This document shows positions 45,088 through 58,102 of a DNA stretch of 64,000 bases, one piece after another; positions within the stretch are counted from its first letter, which is position 1; every line of letters starts with the position of its first letter. The stretch is from Muricea muricata (Eukaryota > Cnidaria > Anthozoa > Malacalcyonacea > Plexauridae), in the NCBI GenBank assembly GCA_963855995.1, contig OY979717.1, positions 7,985,290 through 8,049,289 on the forward strand, written 5' to 3'. Position numbers and translations under genes: made by a program. The notes under the pieces were generated by a model, which had not been told where the DNA came from, did not search any database, and saw nothing but the letters and a program-made list of their open reading frames with translations.

Positions 45088-45276
45088 TACTGGCACAAAG
45101 GTTTGTGTAGAAAAATCTATTTTTTTATCAAAGACTGAAGGCTAGCATACTAATTTTGTCTTATCAAAAATTAGTTTCAATGATCACCCGAAATTTCTTC
45201 CATATGGATCATAATATTTTGCCAATATAAACAAAAAATATTTGAACAGACACGTTTATCCTACCATGTTGCAAAT

Positions 45277-45349
45277 CGCCCAACGTGGGGCTCGAACCCA
45301 CGACCCTGAGATTAAGAGTCTCATGCTCTACCGACTGAGCTAGCCGGGC
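45277..45349 (-). tRNA. tRNA-Lys(CUU), class K0
   Basis: Standard sequence. Confidence 0.97.
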
Positions 45350-45864
45350 AACGGTGACCATCAAGGCGATGGGTACTCTAATAAAACGTACCAAACAACG
45401 ATAATTTACAAAATATTTAACAAAAAAATAAATGTTGGTGTGCTCTGTTACGAAAAAAAACAAGACATTTAAATTATGATAGTATTCCGCTATCAATCGC
45501 GTTAAAACAACTATGGCCACAAAAAGGTAATGCAGATTAAATTTATTCTTGTCTTCAATGTTGAACAAGATCATCCTACTTTTTTCTTGCCGAAAATTAG
45601 ATTTAACCATCAATGGAATTTTCCATCCACATCAATGAAAGTAATTTCTCAGCATTAACAAAGCGCTTTTAAACATAGACGTTAATTTTTACGACGTTGA
45701 AAATCTCGCCACGTGGGACACAAACCAACAACCCTGAGATTAAAATTCTTAAGTTCTACTGCCTGAGTTATCGGGCAACGGTGCCCAGTTCGGCGATCAG
45801 TACTTAAGTAATTCGTCGTAAACAACAGTAATCTACAAAAATCTAAGGAAAACGTAGATGTTGG

Positions 45865-45937
45865 TGCCCTGTGTGAGGGTCGAACTCACGACCTTTAGAT
45901 TATGAGACTATCGCGCTACCTATTGCGCTAACTGGAC
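45865..45937 (-). tRNA. tRNA-Met(CAU), class Mf, probably dead
   Basis: A5xA68, A15 and A27xA43, as at 20082. Confidence 0.82.
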
Positions 45938-46126
45938 TACTGGCTTAAAGGTTAGGTTAGAAAAATCTATTTTTTTTATCAAAGACTGAAGGCTAGAATA
46001 CTAATTTTGTCTTATCAAAAACTAGTTTCAATGATCACCTAAAATTCTTCCATATGGATCATAACATTTTTCCTATGTCAAAAAAAAATATTTAAACAGA
46101 GACGTTCATCCTACCATGTTGCAAAT

Positions 46127-46199
46127 CGCCCAACGTGGGGCTCGAACCCACGACCCTGAGATTAAGAGTCTGATGGTCTACCGACTGAGCTAGCCGGGC
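46127..46199 (-). tRNA. tRNA-Lys(CUU), class KE
   Basis: C28xC42 and C11xC24. Confidence 0.86.
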
Positions 46200-46714
46200 A
46201 ACGGTGCCCATCAAGGCGATGGGTACTCTAATAAAACGTCACAAACAACGATAATTTAAAAAATATTTAACAAAAAAATAAATGTTGGTGTGCTGTGTTA
46301 CAAAGAAAAACAAGACATTTAAATTATGATAGTATTCCGCTATCAATCGCGTTAAAACAACTATGGCCACAAAAAGGTAATGCAGATTAAATTTATTCTT
46401 GTCTTCAATGTTGAACAAGATCATCCTACTTTTTTCTTGCCGAAAATTAGATTTAACCATCAATGGAATTTTCCATCCACATCAATGAAAGTAATTTCTC
46501 AGCATTAACAAAGCGCTTTTAAACATAGACGTTAATTTTTACGACGTTTAAAATCTCGCCACGTGGGACACAAACCAACAACCCTGAGATTAAGATTCTT
46601 AAGTTCTACTGCCTGAGTTATCGGGCAACGGTGCCCAGTTCGGCGATCAGTACTTAAGTAATTCGTCCTAAACAGCAGTAATCTACAAAAATCTAAGGAA
46701 AACGTAGATGTTGG

Positions 46715-46787
46715 TGCCCTGTGTGAGTGTCGAACTCACGACCTTTAGATTATGAGACTAACGCGCTACCTACTGCGCTAACAGGAC
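46715..46787 (-). tRNA. tRNA-Met(CAU), class Me with U2-G71
   Basis: A60 in the T loop combined with the wobble of class Ma, so it looks like a recombinant of two classes. Confidence 0.93.
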
Positions 46788-46976
46788 TACTGGCACAAAG
46801 GTTAGGTTAGAAAAATCTATTTTTTTTATCAAAGACTGAAGGCTAGAATACTAATTTTGTCTTATCAAAAACTAGTTTCAATGATCACCTAAAATTCTTC
46901 CATATGGATCATAACATTTTGCCCATGTCAAAAGAAAATATTTAAACAGAGACGTTCATCCTACCATGTTGCAAAT

Positions 46977-47049
46977 CGCCCAACGTGGGGCTCGAACCCA
47001 CGACCCTGAGATTAAGAGTCTGATGCTCTACCGACTGAGCTAGCCGGGC
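46977..47049 (-). tRNA. tRNA-Lys(CUU), class KF
   Basis: C28xC42 only. Confidence 0.88.
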
Positions 47050-47563
47050 AACGGTGCCCATCAAGGCGATGGGTACTCCAATAAAACGTACCAAACAACG
47101 ATAATTTAAAAAAATATTTAACAAAAAAGTAAATAATGGTGTGCTTCGTTACCAAGAAAAACAAGACATTTAAATTATGACAGTATTCCGCTATCAATCG
47201 CGTTAAAACAACTATGGCTACAAAAAGGTAATGCAGAATAAATTTATTCTTGTCTTCAATGTTTACAAGATCATCCTACTTTTTTCTTGCGGAAAATTAG
47301 ATTTAACCATCAATGGAATTTTCCATCCACATCAATGAAAGTAAGTTCTCAGCATTAACAAAGCGTTTTTAAACATAGACGTTAATTTTTACGACGTTGA
47401 AAATCTCGCCACGTGGGACACAAACCATTAACCTGAGATTAAGATTCTTAAGTTCTACTGCCTGAGTTATCCGGCAACGGTGCCCAGTTCGGCGACCAGT
47501 ACTTAAGTAATTCGTCCTAAACAACAGTAATCTAAAAAAATCTAAGGAAAACGTAGATGTTGG

Positions 47564-47636
47564 TGCCCTGTGTGAGGGTCGAACTCACGACCTTTAGATA
47601 ATGAGACTAACGCGCTACCTACTGCGTTAACAGGGC
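47564..47636 (-). tRNA. tRNA-Met(CAU) with U37 and A10
   Basis: Anticodon loop CTCATTA: purine 37 is U. A10xC25 in the D stem. Acceptor is fully paired. Probably impaired. Confidence 0.86.
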
Positions 47637-47826
47637 TACTTGCACAATGGTTAGTGTAGAAAAATCTATTTTTTTTATCAAAGACTGAAGGCTAGCATAC
47701 TCATTTTCTCTTATAAAAAATTAGTTTCAATGATCACCTGAAATTTCTTCCATATGGATAAAAATAATTTGCCAATATCAACAATAAATATTTGAACAGA
47801 CACGTTTATCCTACCATGTTGCAAAT

Positions 47827-47899
47827 CGCCCAACGTGGGGCTCGAACCCACGACCCTGAGATTAAGAGTCTCATGCTCTACCGACTGAGCTAGCCGGGC
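47827..47899 (-). tRNA. tRNA-Lys(CUU), class K0
   Basis: Standard sequence. Confidence 0.97.
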
Positions 47900-48414
47900 A
47901 ACGGTGCCCATCAAGGCGATAGGTACTCTAATAAAACGTCACAAACAACGATAATTTACAAAATATTTAACAAAAAAATAAATGTTGGTGTGCTGTGTTA
48001 CAAAGAAAAACAAGACATTTAAATTATGACATTATTCCGCTATCAATCGGGTTAAAACAACTATGGCCACAAAAAGGTAATGCAGATTAAATTTTTTCTT
48101 GTCTTCAATGTTGAACAAGATCATCCTACTTTTGTCTTGCCGAAAATTAGATTTAACCATCAATGGAATTTTCCATCCACATCAATGAAAGTAATTTCTC
48201 AGCATTAACAAAGCGCTTTTAAACATAGACGTTAATTTTTACGACGTTGAAAATCTCGCCACGTGGGACACAAACCAACAACCCTGAGATTAAGATTCTT
48301 AAGTTCTACTGCCTGAGTTATCCGGCAACGGTGCCCTTTTCGGCGACCAGTACTTAAGTAATTCGTTCTAAACAACAGTAATCTAAAAAAATCTAAGGAA
48401 AACGTACATGTTGG

Positions 48415-48487
48415 TGCCCTGTGTGAGAGTCGAACTCACGACCTTTAGATTATGAGACTAACGCGCTACCTACTGCGCTAACAGGGC
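48415..48487 (-). tRNA. Elongator tRNA-Met(CAU), Mb with G-type variable loop
   Basis: U60 in the T loop, but the variable loop is as in M0; fully paired acceptor. Confidence 0.95.
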
Positions 48488-48677
48488 TACTGGCACAAAG
48501 GTTAGTGTAAAAAAATCTATTTTTTTTATCAAAGACTGAAGGCTAGCATACTCATTTTCTCTTATCAAAAATTAGTTTCAACGATCACCTGAAATTTCTT
48601 CCATATGGATAAAAATAATTTGCCAATATCAACAATAAATATTTGAACAGACACGTTTATCCTACCATGTTGCAAAT

Positions 48678-48750
48678 CGCCCAACGTGGGGCTCGAACCC
48701 ACGACCCTGAGATTAAGAGTCTCATGCTCTACCGACTGAGCTAGCCGGGC
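48678..48750 (-). tRNA. tRNA-Lys(CUU), class K0
   Basis: Standard sequence. Confidence 0.97.
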
Positions 48751-49265
48751 AACGGTGCCCATCAAGGCGATAGGTACTCTAATAAAACGTCACAAACAAC
48801 GATAATTTACAAAATATTTAACAAAAAAATAGATGTTGGTGTGCTGTGTTACAAAGAAAAACAAGACATTTAAATTATGACATTATTCCGCTATCAATCG
48901 GGTTAAAACAACTATGGCCACAAAAAGGTAATGCAGATTAAATTTTTTCTTGTCTTCAATGTTGAACAAGATCATCCTACTTTTGTCTTGCCGAAAATTA
49001 GATTTAACCATCAATGGAATTTTCCATCCACATCAATGAAAGTAATTTCTCAGCATTAACAAAGCGCTTTTAAACATAGACGTTAATTTTTACGACGTTT
49101 AAAATCTCGCCACGTGGGACACAAACCAACAACCCTGAGATTAAGATTCTTAAGTTCTACTGCCTGAGTTATCCGGCAACGGTGCCCTTTTCGGCGACCA
49201 GTACTTAAGTAATTCGTTCTAAACAACAGTAATCTAAAAAAATCTAAGGAAAACGTACATGTTGG

Positions 49266-49338
49266 TGCCCTGTGTGAGAGTCGAACTCACGACCTTTAGA
49301 TTATGAGACTAACGCGCTACCTACTGCGCTAACAGGGC
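49266..49338 (-). tRNA. Elongator tRNA-Met(CAU), Mb with G-type variable loop
   Basis: Same as the 48415 copy. Confidence 0.95.
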
Positions 49339-49527
49339 TACTGGCACAAAGGTTAGTGTAGAAAAATCTATTTTTCTATCAAAGACTGAAGGCTAGCATA
49401 CTAATTTTGTCTTATCAAAAATTAGTTTCAATGATCACCTGAAATTTTTTCCATATGGATCATAATATTTTGCCAATATAAACAAAAAAAATTTGAACAG
49501 ACACGTTTATCTTACCATGTTGCAAAT

Positions 49528-49600
49528 CGCCCAACGTGGGGCTCGAACCCAAGACCCTAAGATTAAGAGTCTCATGCTCTACCGACTGAGCTAGCCGGGC
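49528..49600 (-). tRNA. tRNA-Lys(CUU), U49xC65 and G28-U42
   Basis: Mismatch at the foot of the T stem and a wobble in the anticodon stem. Possibly impaired. Confidence 0.88.
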
Positions 49601-50115
49601 AACGGTGCCCATCAAGGCGATGGGTACTCTAAAAAAACGTACCAAACAACGATAATTCAAAAAATTTTTGACCAAAAAGTCAATGCTGGTGTCCTGTGTG
49701 ACAGAGAAAAACAAGACAGTTAAAATATGACGGTATTCCGCTATCAATCGCGTAAAGAACACTATGGGAAGAAAAAGGTAATACAGAATAAATTTATTCT
49801 AGTCTTCAATGCTGAACAAGATCATCCTACTTTTCTCTTGCCGAAAATTAGATTTAACCATCAATGGAATTTTCCATCCACATCAATGAAAGTAATTTCT
49901 CAGCATTAACAAAGCGCTTTTAAACATAGACGTTAATTTTTACGACGTTGAAAATCTCGCCACGTGGGACACAAACCAACATTCCTGAGATTAAGATTCT
50001 TAAGTTCTACTGCCTGAGTTATCGGGCAACGGTGCCCAGTTCGGCGATCAGTATTTAAGTAAATCGTCCTAAACAACAGTAATCTACAAAAATCTAAGGA
50101 AAACGTAGATGTTGG

Positions 50116-50188
50116 TGCCCTGTGTGAGGGTCGAACTCACGACCTTTAGATTATGAGACTAACGCGCTACCTACTGCGCTAACAGGAC
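50116..50188 (-). tRNA. Elongator tRNA-Met(CAU), class Ma
   Basis: U2-G71 wobble. Confidence 0.95.
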
Positions 50189-50377
50189 TACTGGCACAAA
50201 GGTTAGGTTAGAAAAATCTATTTTTTTTATCAAAGACTTAAGGCTAGAATACTAATTTTGTCTTATCAAAAACTAGTTTCAATGATCACCTAAAATTCTT
50301 CCATATGGATCATAACATTTTGCCCATCTCAAAAAAAAATATTTAAACAGAGACGTTCATCCTACCATGTTGCAAAT

Positions 50378-50450
50378 CGCCCAACGTGGGGCTCGAACCC
50401 ACGACCCTGAGATTAAGAGTCTCATGCTCTACCGACTGAGCTAGCCGGGC
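50378..50450 (-). tRNA. tRNA-Lys(CUU), class K0
   Basis: Standard sequence. Confidence 0.97.
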
Positions 50451-50965
50451 AACGGTGGCCATCAAGGCGATGGGTACTCTAATAAAACGTCACAAACAAC
50501 GATAATTTACAAAATATTTAACAAAAAAATAAATGTTGGTGTGCTGTGTTACAAACAAAAACAAGACATTTAAATTATGACATTATTCCGCTATCAATCG
50601 GGTTAAAACAACTATGGCCACAAAAAGGTAATGCAGATTAAATTTTTTCTTGTCTTCAATGTTGAACAAGATCATCCTACTTTTTTCTTGCCGAAAATTA
50701 GATTTAACCATCAATGGAATTTTCCATCCACATCAATGAAAGTAATTTCTCAGCATTAACAAAGCGTTTTTAAACATAGACGTTAATTTTTACGACGTTG
50801 AAAATCTCGCCACGTGGGACACAAACCATTAACCCTGAGATTAAGATTCTTAAGTTCTACTGCCTGAGTTATCCGGCAACGGTGCCCACTTCGGCGACCA
50901 GTACTTAAGTAATTCGTCCTAAACAACAGTAATCTAAAAAAATCTAAGGAAAACGTACATGTTGG

Positions 50966-51038
50966 TGCCCTGTGTGAGAGTCGAACTCACGATCTTTAGA
51001 TTATGAGACTAACGCGCTACCTACTGCGCTAACAGGGC
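50966..51038 (-). tRNA. Elongator tRNA-Met(CAU), class Mb
   Basis: Fully paired acceptor, U60, variable-loop A. Confidence 0.95.
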
Positions 51039-51227
51039 TACTGGCACAAAGGTTAGTGTAGAAAAATCTATTTTTTTATCAAAGACTGAAGGCTAGCATA
51101 CTAATTTTGTCTTATCAAAAATTAGTTTCAATGATCACCTGAAATTTCTTCCATATGGATCATAACATTTTTCCCATGTCAAAAAAAAATATTTAAACAG
51201 AGACGTTCATCCTACCATGTTGCAAAT

Positions 51228-51300
51228 TGCCCAACGTGGGGCTCGAACCCACGACCCTGAGATTAAGAGTCTGATGGTCTACCGACTGAGCTAGCCGGGC
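51228..51300 (-). tRNA. tRNA-Lys(CUU), class KE with A73
   Basis: C28xC42, C11xC24 and discriminator A in place of G. Confidence 0.85.
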
Positions 51301-51815
51301 AACGGTGCCCATCAAGGCGATGGGTACTCTAATAAAACGTACCAAACAACGATAATTTACAAAATATTTAACAAAAAAATAAATGTTGGTGTGCTGTGTT
51401 ACAAAGAAAAACAAGACATTTAAATTATGACATTATTCCGCTATCAATCGGGTTAAAACAACTATGGCCACAAAAAGGTAATGCAGATTAAATTTTTTCT
51501 TGTCTTCAATGTTGAACAAGATCATCCTACTTTTTTCTTGCCGAAAATTAGATTTAACCATCAATGGAATTTTCCATCCACATCAATGAAAGTAATTTCT
51601 CAGCATTAACAAAGCGTTTTTAAACATAGACGTTAATTTTTACGACGTTGAAAATCTCGCCACGTGGGACACAAACCATTAACCCTGAGATTAAGATTCT
51701 TAAGTTCTACTGCCTGAGTTATCCGGCAACGGTGCCCACTTCGGCGACCAGTACTTAAGTAATTCGTCCTAAATAACAGTAATCTAAAAAAATCTAAGGA
51801 AAACGTACATGTTGG

Positions 51816-51888
51816 TGCCCTGTGTGAGAGTCGAACTCACGATCTTTAGATTATGAGACTAACGCGCTACCTACTGCGCTAACAGGGC
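51816..51888 (-). tRNA. Elongator tRNA-Met(CAU), class Mb
   Basis: Neighbouring twin of the 50966 copy. Confidence 0.95.
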
Positions 51889-52077
51889 TACTGGCACAAA
51901 GGTTAGTGTAGAAAAATCTATTTTTTTATCAAAGACTGAAGGCTAGCATACTAATTTTGTCTTATCAAAAATTAGTTTCAATGATCACCTGAAATTTCTT
52001 CCATATGGATCATAACATTTTTCCCATGTCAAAAAAAAATATTTAAACAGAGACGTTCATCCTACCATGTTGCAAAT

Positions 52078-52150
52078 TGCCCAACGTGGGGCTCGAACCC
52101 ACGACCCTGAGATTAAGAGTCTGATGGTCTACCGACTGAGCTAGCCGGGC
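52078..52150 (-). tRNA. tRNA-Lys(CUU), class KE with A73
   Basis: Neighbouring twin of the 51228 copy. Confidence 0.85.
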
Positions 52151-52665
52151 AACGGTGCCCATCAAGGCGATGGGTACTCTAATAAAACGTACCAAACAAC
52201 GATAATTTACAAAATATTTAACAAAAAAATAAATGTTGGTGTGCTGTGTTACAAAGAAAAACAAGACATTTAAATTATGATAGTATTCCGCTATCAATCG
52301 CGTTCAAACAACTATGGCCACAAAAAGGTAATGCAGATTAAATTTATTCTTGTCTTCAATGTTGAACAAGATCATCCTACTTTTTTCTTGCTGAAAATTA
52401 GATTTAACCATCAATGGAATTTTCCATCCACATCAATGAAAGTAATTTCTCAGCATTAACAAAGCGCTTTTAAACATAGACGTTAATTTTTACGACGTTG
52501 AAAATCTCGCCACGTGGGACACAAACCAACAACCCTGAGATTAAGATTCTTAAGTTCTACTGCCTGAGTTATCCGGCCCCGGTGCCCACTTCGGCGACCA
52601 GTACTTAAGTAATTCGTCCTAAACAACAGTAATCTAAAAAAATCTAAGGAAAACGTACATGTTGG

Positions 52666-52738
52666 TGCCCTGTGTGAGAGTCGAACTCACGATCTTTAGA
52701 TTATGAGACTAACGCGCTACCTACTGCGCTAACAGGGC
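52666..52738 (-). tRNA. Elongator tRNA-Met(CAU), class Mb
   Basis: Fully paired acceptor, U60. Confidence 0.95.
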
Positions 52739-52927
52739 TACTGGCACAAAGGTTAGTGTAGAAAAATCTATTTTTTTATCAAAGACTGTAGGCTAGCATA
52801 CTAATTTTGTCTTATCAAAAATTAGTTTCAATGATCACCTGAAATTTCTTCCATATGGATCATAATATTTTTCCAATATCAACAAAAAATATTTGGACAG
52901 ACACGTTTATCCTACCTTGTTGCAAAT

Positions 52928-53000
52928 CGCCCAACGTGGGGCTCGAACCCACGACCCTGAGATTAAGAGTCTCATGCTCTACCGACTGAGCTAGCCGGGC
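52928..53000 (-). tRNA. tRNA-Lys(CUU), class K0
   Basis: Standard; counterpart of the 35645 copy, next to the uninterrupted TTAA site. Confidence 0.97.
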
Positions 53001-53515
53001 AACGGTGCCCATCAAGGCGATGGGTACTCTAATAAAACGTACCAAACAACGATAATTTACAAAATTTTTGACTAAAAAGTCAATGCTGGTGTCCTGTGTG
53101 ACAGAGAAAAACAAGACAGTTAAAATATGACAATATTCCGCTATCAATCGCGTAAAGAACACTATGGGAAGAAAAAGGTAATGCAGAATAAATTTATTCC
53201 AGTCTTCAATGTTGAACAAGATCATCCTACTTTTCTTTTGCCGAAAATTAGATTTAACCATCAATGGAATTTTCCATCCACATCAATGAAAGTAATTTCT
53301 CAGAATTAACAAAGCGCTTTTAAACATAGACGTTAATTTTTACGACGTTGAAAATCTCGCCACGTGGGACACAAACCAACAACCCTGAGATTAAGATTCT
53401 TAAGTTCTACTGCCTGAGTTATCGGGCAACGGTGCCCAGTTCGGCGATCAGTACTTAAGTAGTTCGTCCTAAACAACAGTAATCTACAAAAATCTAAGAA
53501 AAACGTAGATGTTGG

Positions 53516-53588
53516 TGCCCTGTGTGAGGGTCGAACTCACGACCTTTAGATTATGAGACTAACGCGCTACCTACTGCGCTAACAGGAC
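53516..53588 (-). tRNA. Elongator tRNA-Met(CAU), class Ma
   Basis: U2-G71; 13601-bp twin of the 39915 copy. Confidence 0.95.
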
Positions 53589-53777
53589 TACTGCCACAAA
53601 GGTTAGGTTAGAAAAATCTATTTTTTTTATCAAAGACTGAAGGCTAGAATACTAATTTTGTCTTATCAAAAACTAGTTTCAATGATCACCTAAAATTCTT
53701 CCATATGGATCATAACATTTTGCCCATGTCAAAAAAAAATATTTAAACAGAGACGTTCATCCTACCATGTTGCAAAT

Positions 53778-53850
53778 CACCCAAAGTGGGGCTTGAACCC
53801 ACGGCCCTGAGATTAAGAGTCTGATGCTCTACCGACTGAGCTAGCCGGGC
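53778..53850 (-). tRNA. tRNA-Lys(CUU), class KD, probably impaired
   Basis: Twin of the 40177 copy. Confidence 0.85.
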
Positions 53851-54365
53851 AACGGTGCCCATCAAGGCGATGGGTACTCTAATAAAACGTACCAAACAAC
53901 GATAATTTACAAAATATTTAACAAAAAAATAAATGTTGGTGTGCTGTGTTACAAAGAAAAACAAGACATTTAAATTATGATAGTATTCCGCTATCAATCG
54001 CGTTAAAACAACTGTGGCCACAAAAAGGTAACGCAGATTAAATTTATTCTTGTCTTCAATGTTGAACAAGATCATCCTACTTTTTTCTTGCCGAAAATTA
54101 GATTTAACCATCAATGGAATTTTCCATCCACATCAATGAAAGTAATTTCTTAGCATTAACAAAGCGCTTTTAAACATAGACGTTAATTTTTACGACGTTG
54201 AAAATCTCGCCACGTGGGACACAAACCAACAACCCTGAGATTAAGATTCTTAAGTTCTACTGCCTGAGTTATCCGGCAACGGTGCCCACTTCGGCGACCA
54301 GTACTTAAGTAATTCGTCCTAAACAACAGTAATCTAAAAAAATCTAAGGAAAACGTAGATGTTGG

Positions 54366-54438
54366 TGCCCTGTGTGAGGGTCGAACTCACGACCTTTAGA
54401 TTATGAGACTAACGCGCTACCTACTGCGCTAACAGGGC
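54366..54438 (-). tRNA. Elongator tRNA-Met(CAU), class M0
   Basis: Twin of the 40765 copy. Confidence 0.97.
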
Positions 54439-54627
54439 TACTGGCACAAAGGTTTGTGTAGAAAAATCTATTTTTTTATCAAAGACTGAAGGCTAGCATA
54501 CTAATTTTGTCTTATCAAAAATTAGTTTCAATGATCACCTGAAATTTCTTCCGTATGGATCATAATATTTTTCCAATGTAAACAAAAAATATTTGAACAG
54601 ACACGTTTATCCTACCATGTTGCAAAT

Positions 54628-54700
54628 CGCCCAACGTGGGGCTCGAACCCACGACCCTGAGATTGAGAGTCTCATGCTCTACCGAGTGACCTAGCCAGGC
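54628..54700 (-). tRNA. tRNA-Lys body with CUC (Glu) anticodon
   Basis: Twin of the 41027 copy: C36, U4-G69, C15 and G11xG24. Confidence 0.86.
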
Positions 54701-55215
54701 AACGGTGCCCATCAAGGCGATGGGTACTCTAATAAAACGTACCAAACAACGATAATTTACAAAATATTTAAAAAAAAAATAAATGTTGGTGTGCTGTGTT
54801 ACAAACAAAAACAAGACATTTAAATTATGATAGTATTCCGCTATCAATCGCGTTCAAACAACTATGGCCACAAAAAGGTAATGCAGATTAAATTTATTCT
54901 TGTCTTCAATGTTGAACAAGATCATCCTACTTTTTTCTTGCTGAAAATTAGATTTAACCATCAATGGAATTTTTCATCCACATCAATGAAAGTAATTTCT
55001 CAGCATTAACAAAGCGCTTTTAAACATAGACGTTAATTTTTACGACGTTGAAAATCTCGCCACGTGGGACACAAACCAACAACCCTGAAATTAAGATTCT
55101 TAAGTTCTACTGCCTGAGTTATCCGGCAACGGTGCCCACTTCGGCGACCAGTACTTAAGTAATTCGTCCTAAACAACAGTAATCTAAAAAAATCTAAGGA
55201 AAACGTACATGTTGG

Positions 55216-55288
55216 TGCCTTGTGTTAGGGTCGAACTCACGACCTTTAGATTATGAGACTAACGCGCTACCTACTGCGCTAACAGGGC
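55216..55288 (-). tRNA. tRNA-Met(CAU), class Mc plus T-stem mismatch
   Basis: C4xA69 and G51xA63. Confidence 0.86.
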
Positions 55289-55477
55289 TACTGGCACAAA
55301 GGTTAGTGTAGAAAAATCTATTTTTTTATCGAAGACTGAAGGCTAGCATACTAATTTTGTCTTATCAAAAATTAGTTTCAATGATCACCTGAAATTTCTT
55401 CCAGATGGATCATAATATTTTGCCAATATAAACAAAAAATATTTGAACAGACACGTTTATCCTACCATGTTGCAAAT

Positions 55478-55550
55478 CGCCCAACGTGGGGCTCGAACCC
55501 ACGACCCTGAGATTAAGAGTCTCATGCTCTACCGACTGAGCTAGCCGGGC
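55478..55550 (-). tRNA. tRNA-Lys(CUU), class K0
   Basis: Standard sequence. Confidence 0.97.
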
Positions 55551-56066
55551 AACGGTGCCCATCAAGGCGATAGGTACTCTAATAAAACGTACCAAACAAC
55601 GATAATTTAAACAATTTTTGACCAAAAAGTCAATGCTTTGTGTCCTGTGTGACAGAGAAAAACAAGACAGTTAAAATATGACAGTATTCCGCTATCAATC
55701 GCGTAAAGAACACTATAGGAAAAAAAAGGTAATGCAGAATAAATTTATTCTAGTCTTCAATGCTGAACAAGATCATCCTACTTTTCTCTTGCCGAAAATT
55801 AGATTTAACCATCAATGGAATTTTTCATCCACATCAATGAAAGTAAATTGTCAGCATTAACAAAGCGCTTTTAAACATAGACGTTAATTTTTACGACGTT
55901 GAAAATCTTGCCACGTGGGACACAAACCAACAACCCTCAAATTAAAATTCTTAAGTTTTACTGCCTGAGTAATCGGGCAACGGTGCCCAGTTCGGCGATC
56001 AGTACTTAAGTAATTCGTCGTAAACAACAGTAATCTACAAAAATCTAAGGAAAACGTAGATGTTGG

Positions 56067-56139
56067 TGCCCTGTGTGAGGGTCGAACTCACGACCTTTAG
56101 ACTATGAGACTAACGCGCTACCTACTGCGCTAACAGGGC
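56067..56139 (-). tRNA. tRNA-Met(CAU), M0 with G38
   Basis: Twin of the 42466 copy. Confidence 0.92.
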
Positions 56140-56328
56140 TACTGGCACAAAGGTTTGTGTAAAAAAATCTATTTTTTTATCAAAGACTGAAAACTAGCAT
56201 ACTAATTTTGTCTTATCAAAAATTAGTTTCAATGATCACCTGAAATTTCTTCCATATGGATCATAATATTTTTCCAATGTAAACAAAAAATATTTGAACA
56301 GACACGTTTATCCTACCATGTTGCAAAC

Positions 56329-56401
56329 CGCGCAACGTGGGGCTCGAACCCACGACCCTGAGATTAAGAGTCTACTGCTCTACCGAGTGAGCTAGCCAGG
56401 C
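56329..56401 (-). tRNA. tRNA-Lys(CUU), strongly decayed
   Basis: Twin of the 42728 copy, with the same five faults. Confidence 0.8.
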
Positions 56402-56916
56402 AACGGTGCCCATCAAGGCGATGGGTACTCTAATAAAACGTACCAAACAACGATAATTTACAAAATATTTAACAAAAAAATAAATAATGGTGTGCTGTGT
56501 TACAAAGAAAAACAAGACATTTAAATTATGATAGTATTCCGCTATCAATCGCGTTAAAACAACTATGGCCACAAAAAGGTAATGCAGATTAAATTTATTC
56601 TTGTCTTCAATGTTGAACAAGATCATCCTACTTTTTTCTTGCCGAAAATTAGATTTAACCATCAATGGAATTTTCCATCCACATCAATGAAAGTAATTTC
56701 TCAGCATTAACAAATCGCTTTTAAACATAGACGTTAATTTTTACGACGTTGAAAATCTCGCCACGTGGGACACAAACCAACAACCCTGAGATTAAGATTC
56801 TTAAGTTCTACTGCCTGAGTTATCCGGCAACGGTGCCCACTTCGGCGACCAGTACTTAAGTAATTCGTCCTAAACAACAGTAATCTAAAAAAATCTAAGG
56901 AAAACGTACATGTTGG

Positions 56917-56989
56917 TGCCTTGTGTGAGGGTCGAACTCACGACCTTTAGATTATGAGACTAACGCGCTACCTACTGCGCTAACAGGGC
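56917..56989 (-). tRNA. Elongator tRNA-Met(CAU), class Mc
   Basis: C4xA69. Confidence 0.9.
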
Positions 56990-57178
56990 TACTGGCACAA
57001 AGGTTAGTGTAGAAAAATCTATTTTTTTATCAAAGACTGAAGGCTAGCATACTAATTTTGTCTTATCAAAAATTAGTTTCAATGATCACCTGAAATTTCT
57101 TCCAGATGGATCATAATATTTTGCCAATATAAACAAAAAATATTTGAACAGACACGTTTATCCTACCATGTTGCAAAT

Positions 57179-57251
57179 CGCCCAACGTGGGGCTCGAACC
57201 CACGACCCTGAGACTAAGAGTCTCATGCTCTACCGACTGAGCTAGCCGGGC
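57179..57251 (-). tRNA. tRNA-Lys(CUU) with G38
   Basis: Twin of the 43578 copy. Confidence 0.93.
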
Positions 57252-57767
57252 AACGGTGCCCATCAAGGCGATAGGTACTCTAATAAAACGTACCAAACAA
57301 CGATAATTTAAACAATTTTTGACCAAAAAGTCAATGCTTTGTGTCCTGTGTGACAGAGAAAAACAACACAGTTAAAATATGACAGTATTCCGCTATCAAT
57401 CGCGTAAAGAACACTATGAGAAAAAAAAGGTAATGCAGAATAAATTTATTCTAGTCTTCAATGCTGAACAAGATCATCCTACTTTTCTCTTGCCGAAAAT
57501 TAGATTTAACAATCAATGGAATTTTTCATCCACATCAATGAAAGTAATTTCTCAGCATTAACAAAGCGCTTTTAAACATAGACGTTAATTTTTACGACGT
57601 TGAAAATCTCGCCACGTGGGACACAAACCAACAACCCTGAGATTAAGATTCTTAAGTTCTACTGCCTGAGTTATCGGGCAACGGTGCCCAGTTCGGCGAC
57701 AAGTACTTAAGTAATTCGTCCTAAACAACAGAAATCTACAAAAATCTAAGGAAAACGTAGATGTTGG

Positions 57768-57840
57768 TGCCCTGTGTGAGGGTCGAACTCACGACCTTTA
57801 GATTATGAGACTAACGCGCTACCTACTGCGTTAACAGGAC
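57768..57840 (-). tRNA. tRNA-Met(CAU), Ma with A10
   Basis: Twin of the 44167 copy: A10xC25. Confidence 0.88.
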
Positions 57841-58029
57841 TACTGGCACAAAGGTTAGGTTAGAAAAATCTATTTTTTTTATCAAAGAGTGAAGGCTAGA
57901 ATACTAATTTTGTCTTATCAAAAACTAGTTTCAATGATCACCTAAAATTCTTCCATATGGATCATAACATTTTGCCCATGTCAAAAAAAAATATTTAAAC
58001 AGAGACGTTTATCCTACCATGTTGCAAAT

Positions 58030-58102
58030 CGCCCAACGTGGGGCTCGAACCCACGACCCTGAGATTAAGAGTCTGATGCTCTACCGACTGAGCTAGCCGG
58101 GC
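58030..58102 (-). tRNA. tRNA-Lys(CUU), class KF
   Basis: Twin of the 44429 copy. Confidence 0.88.
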
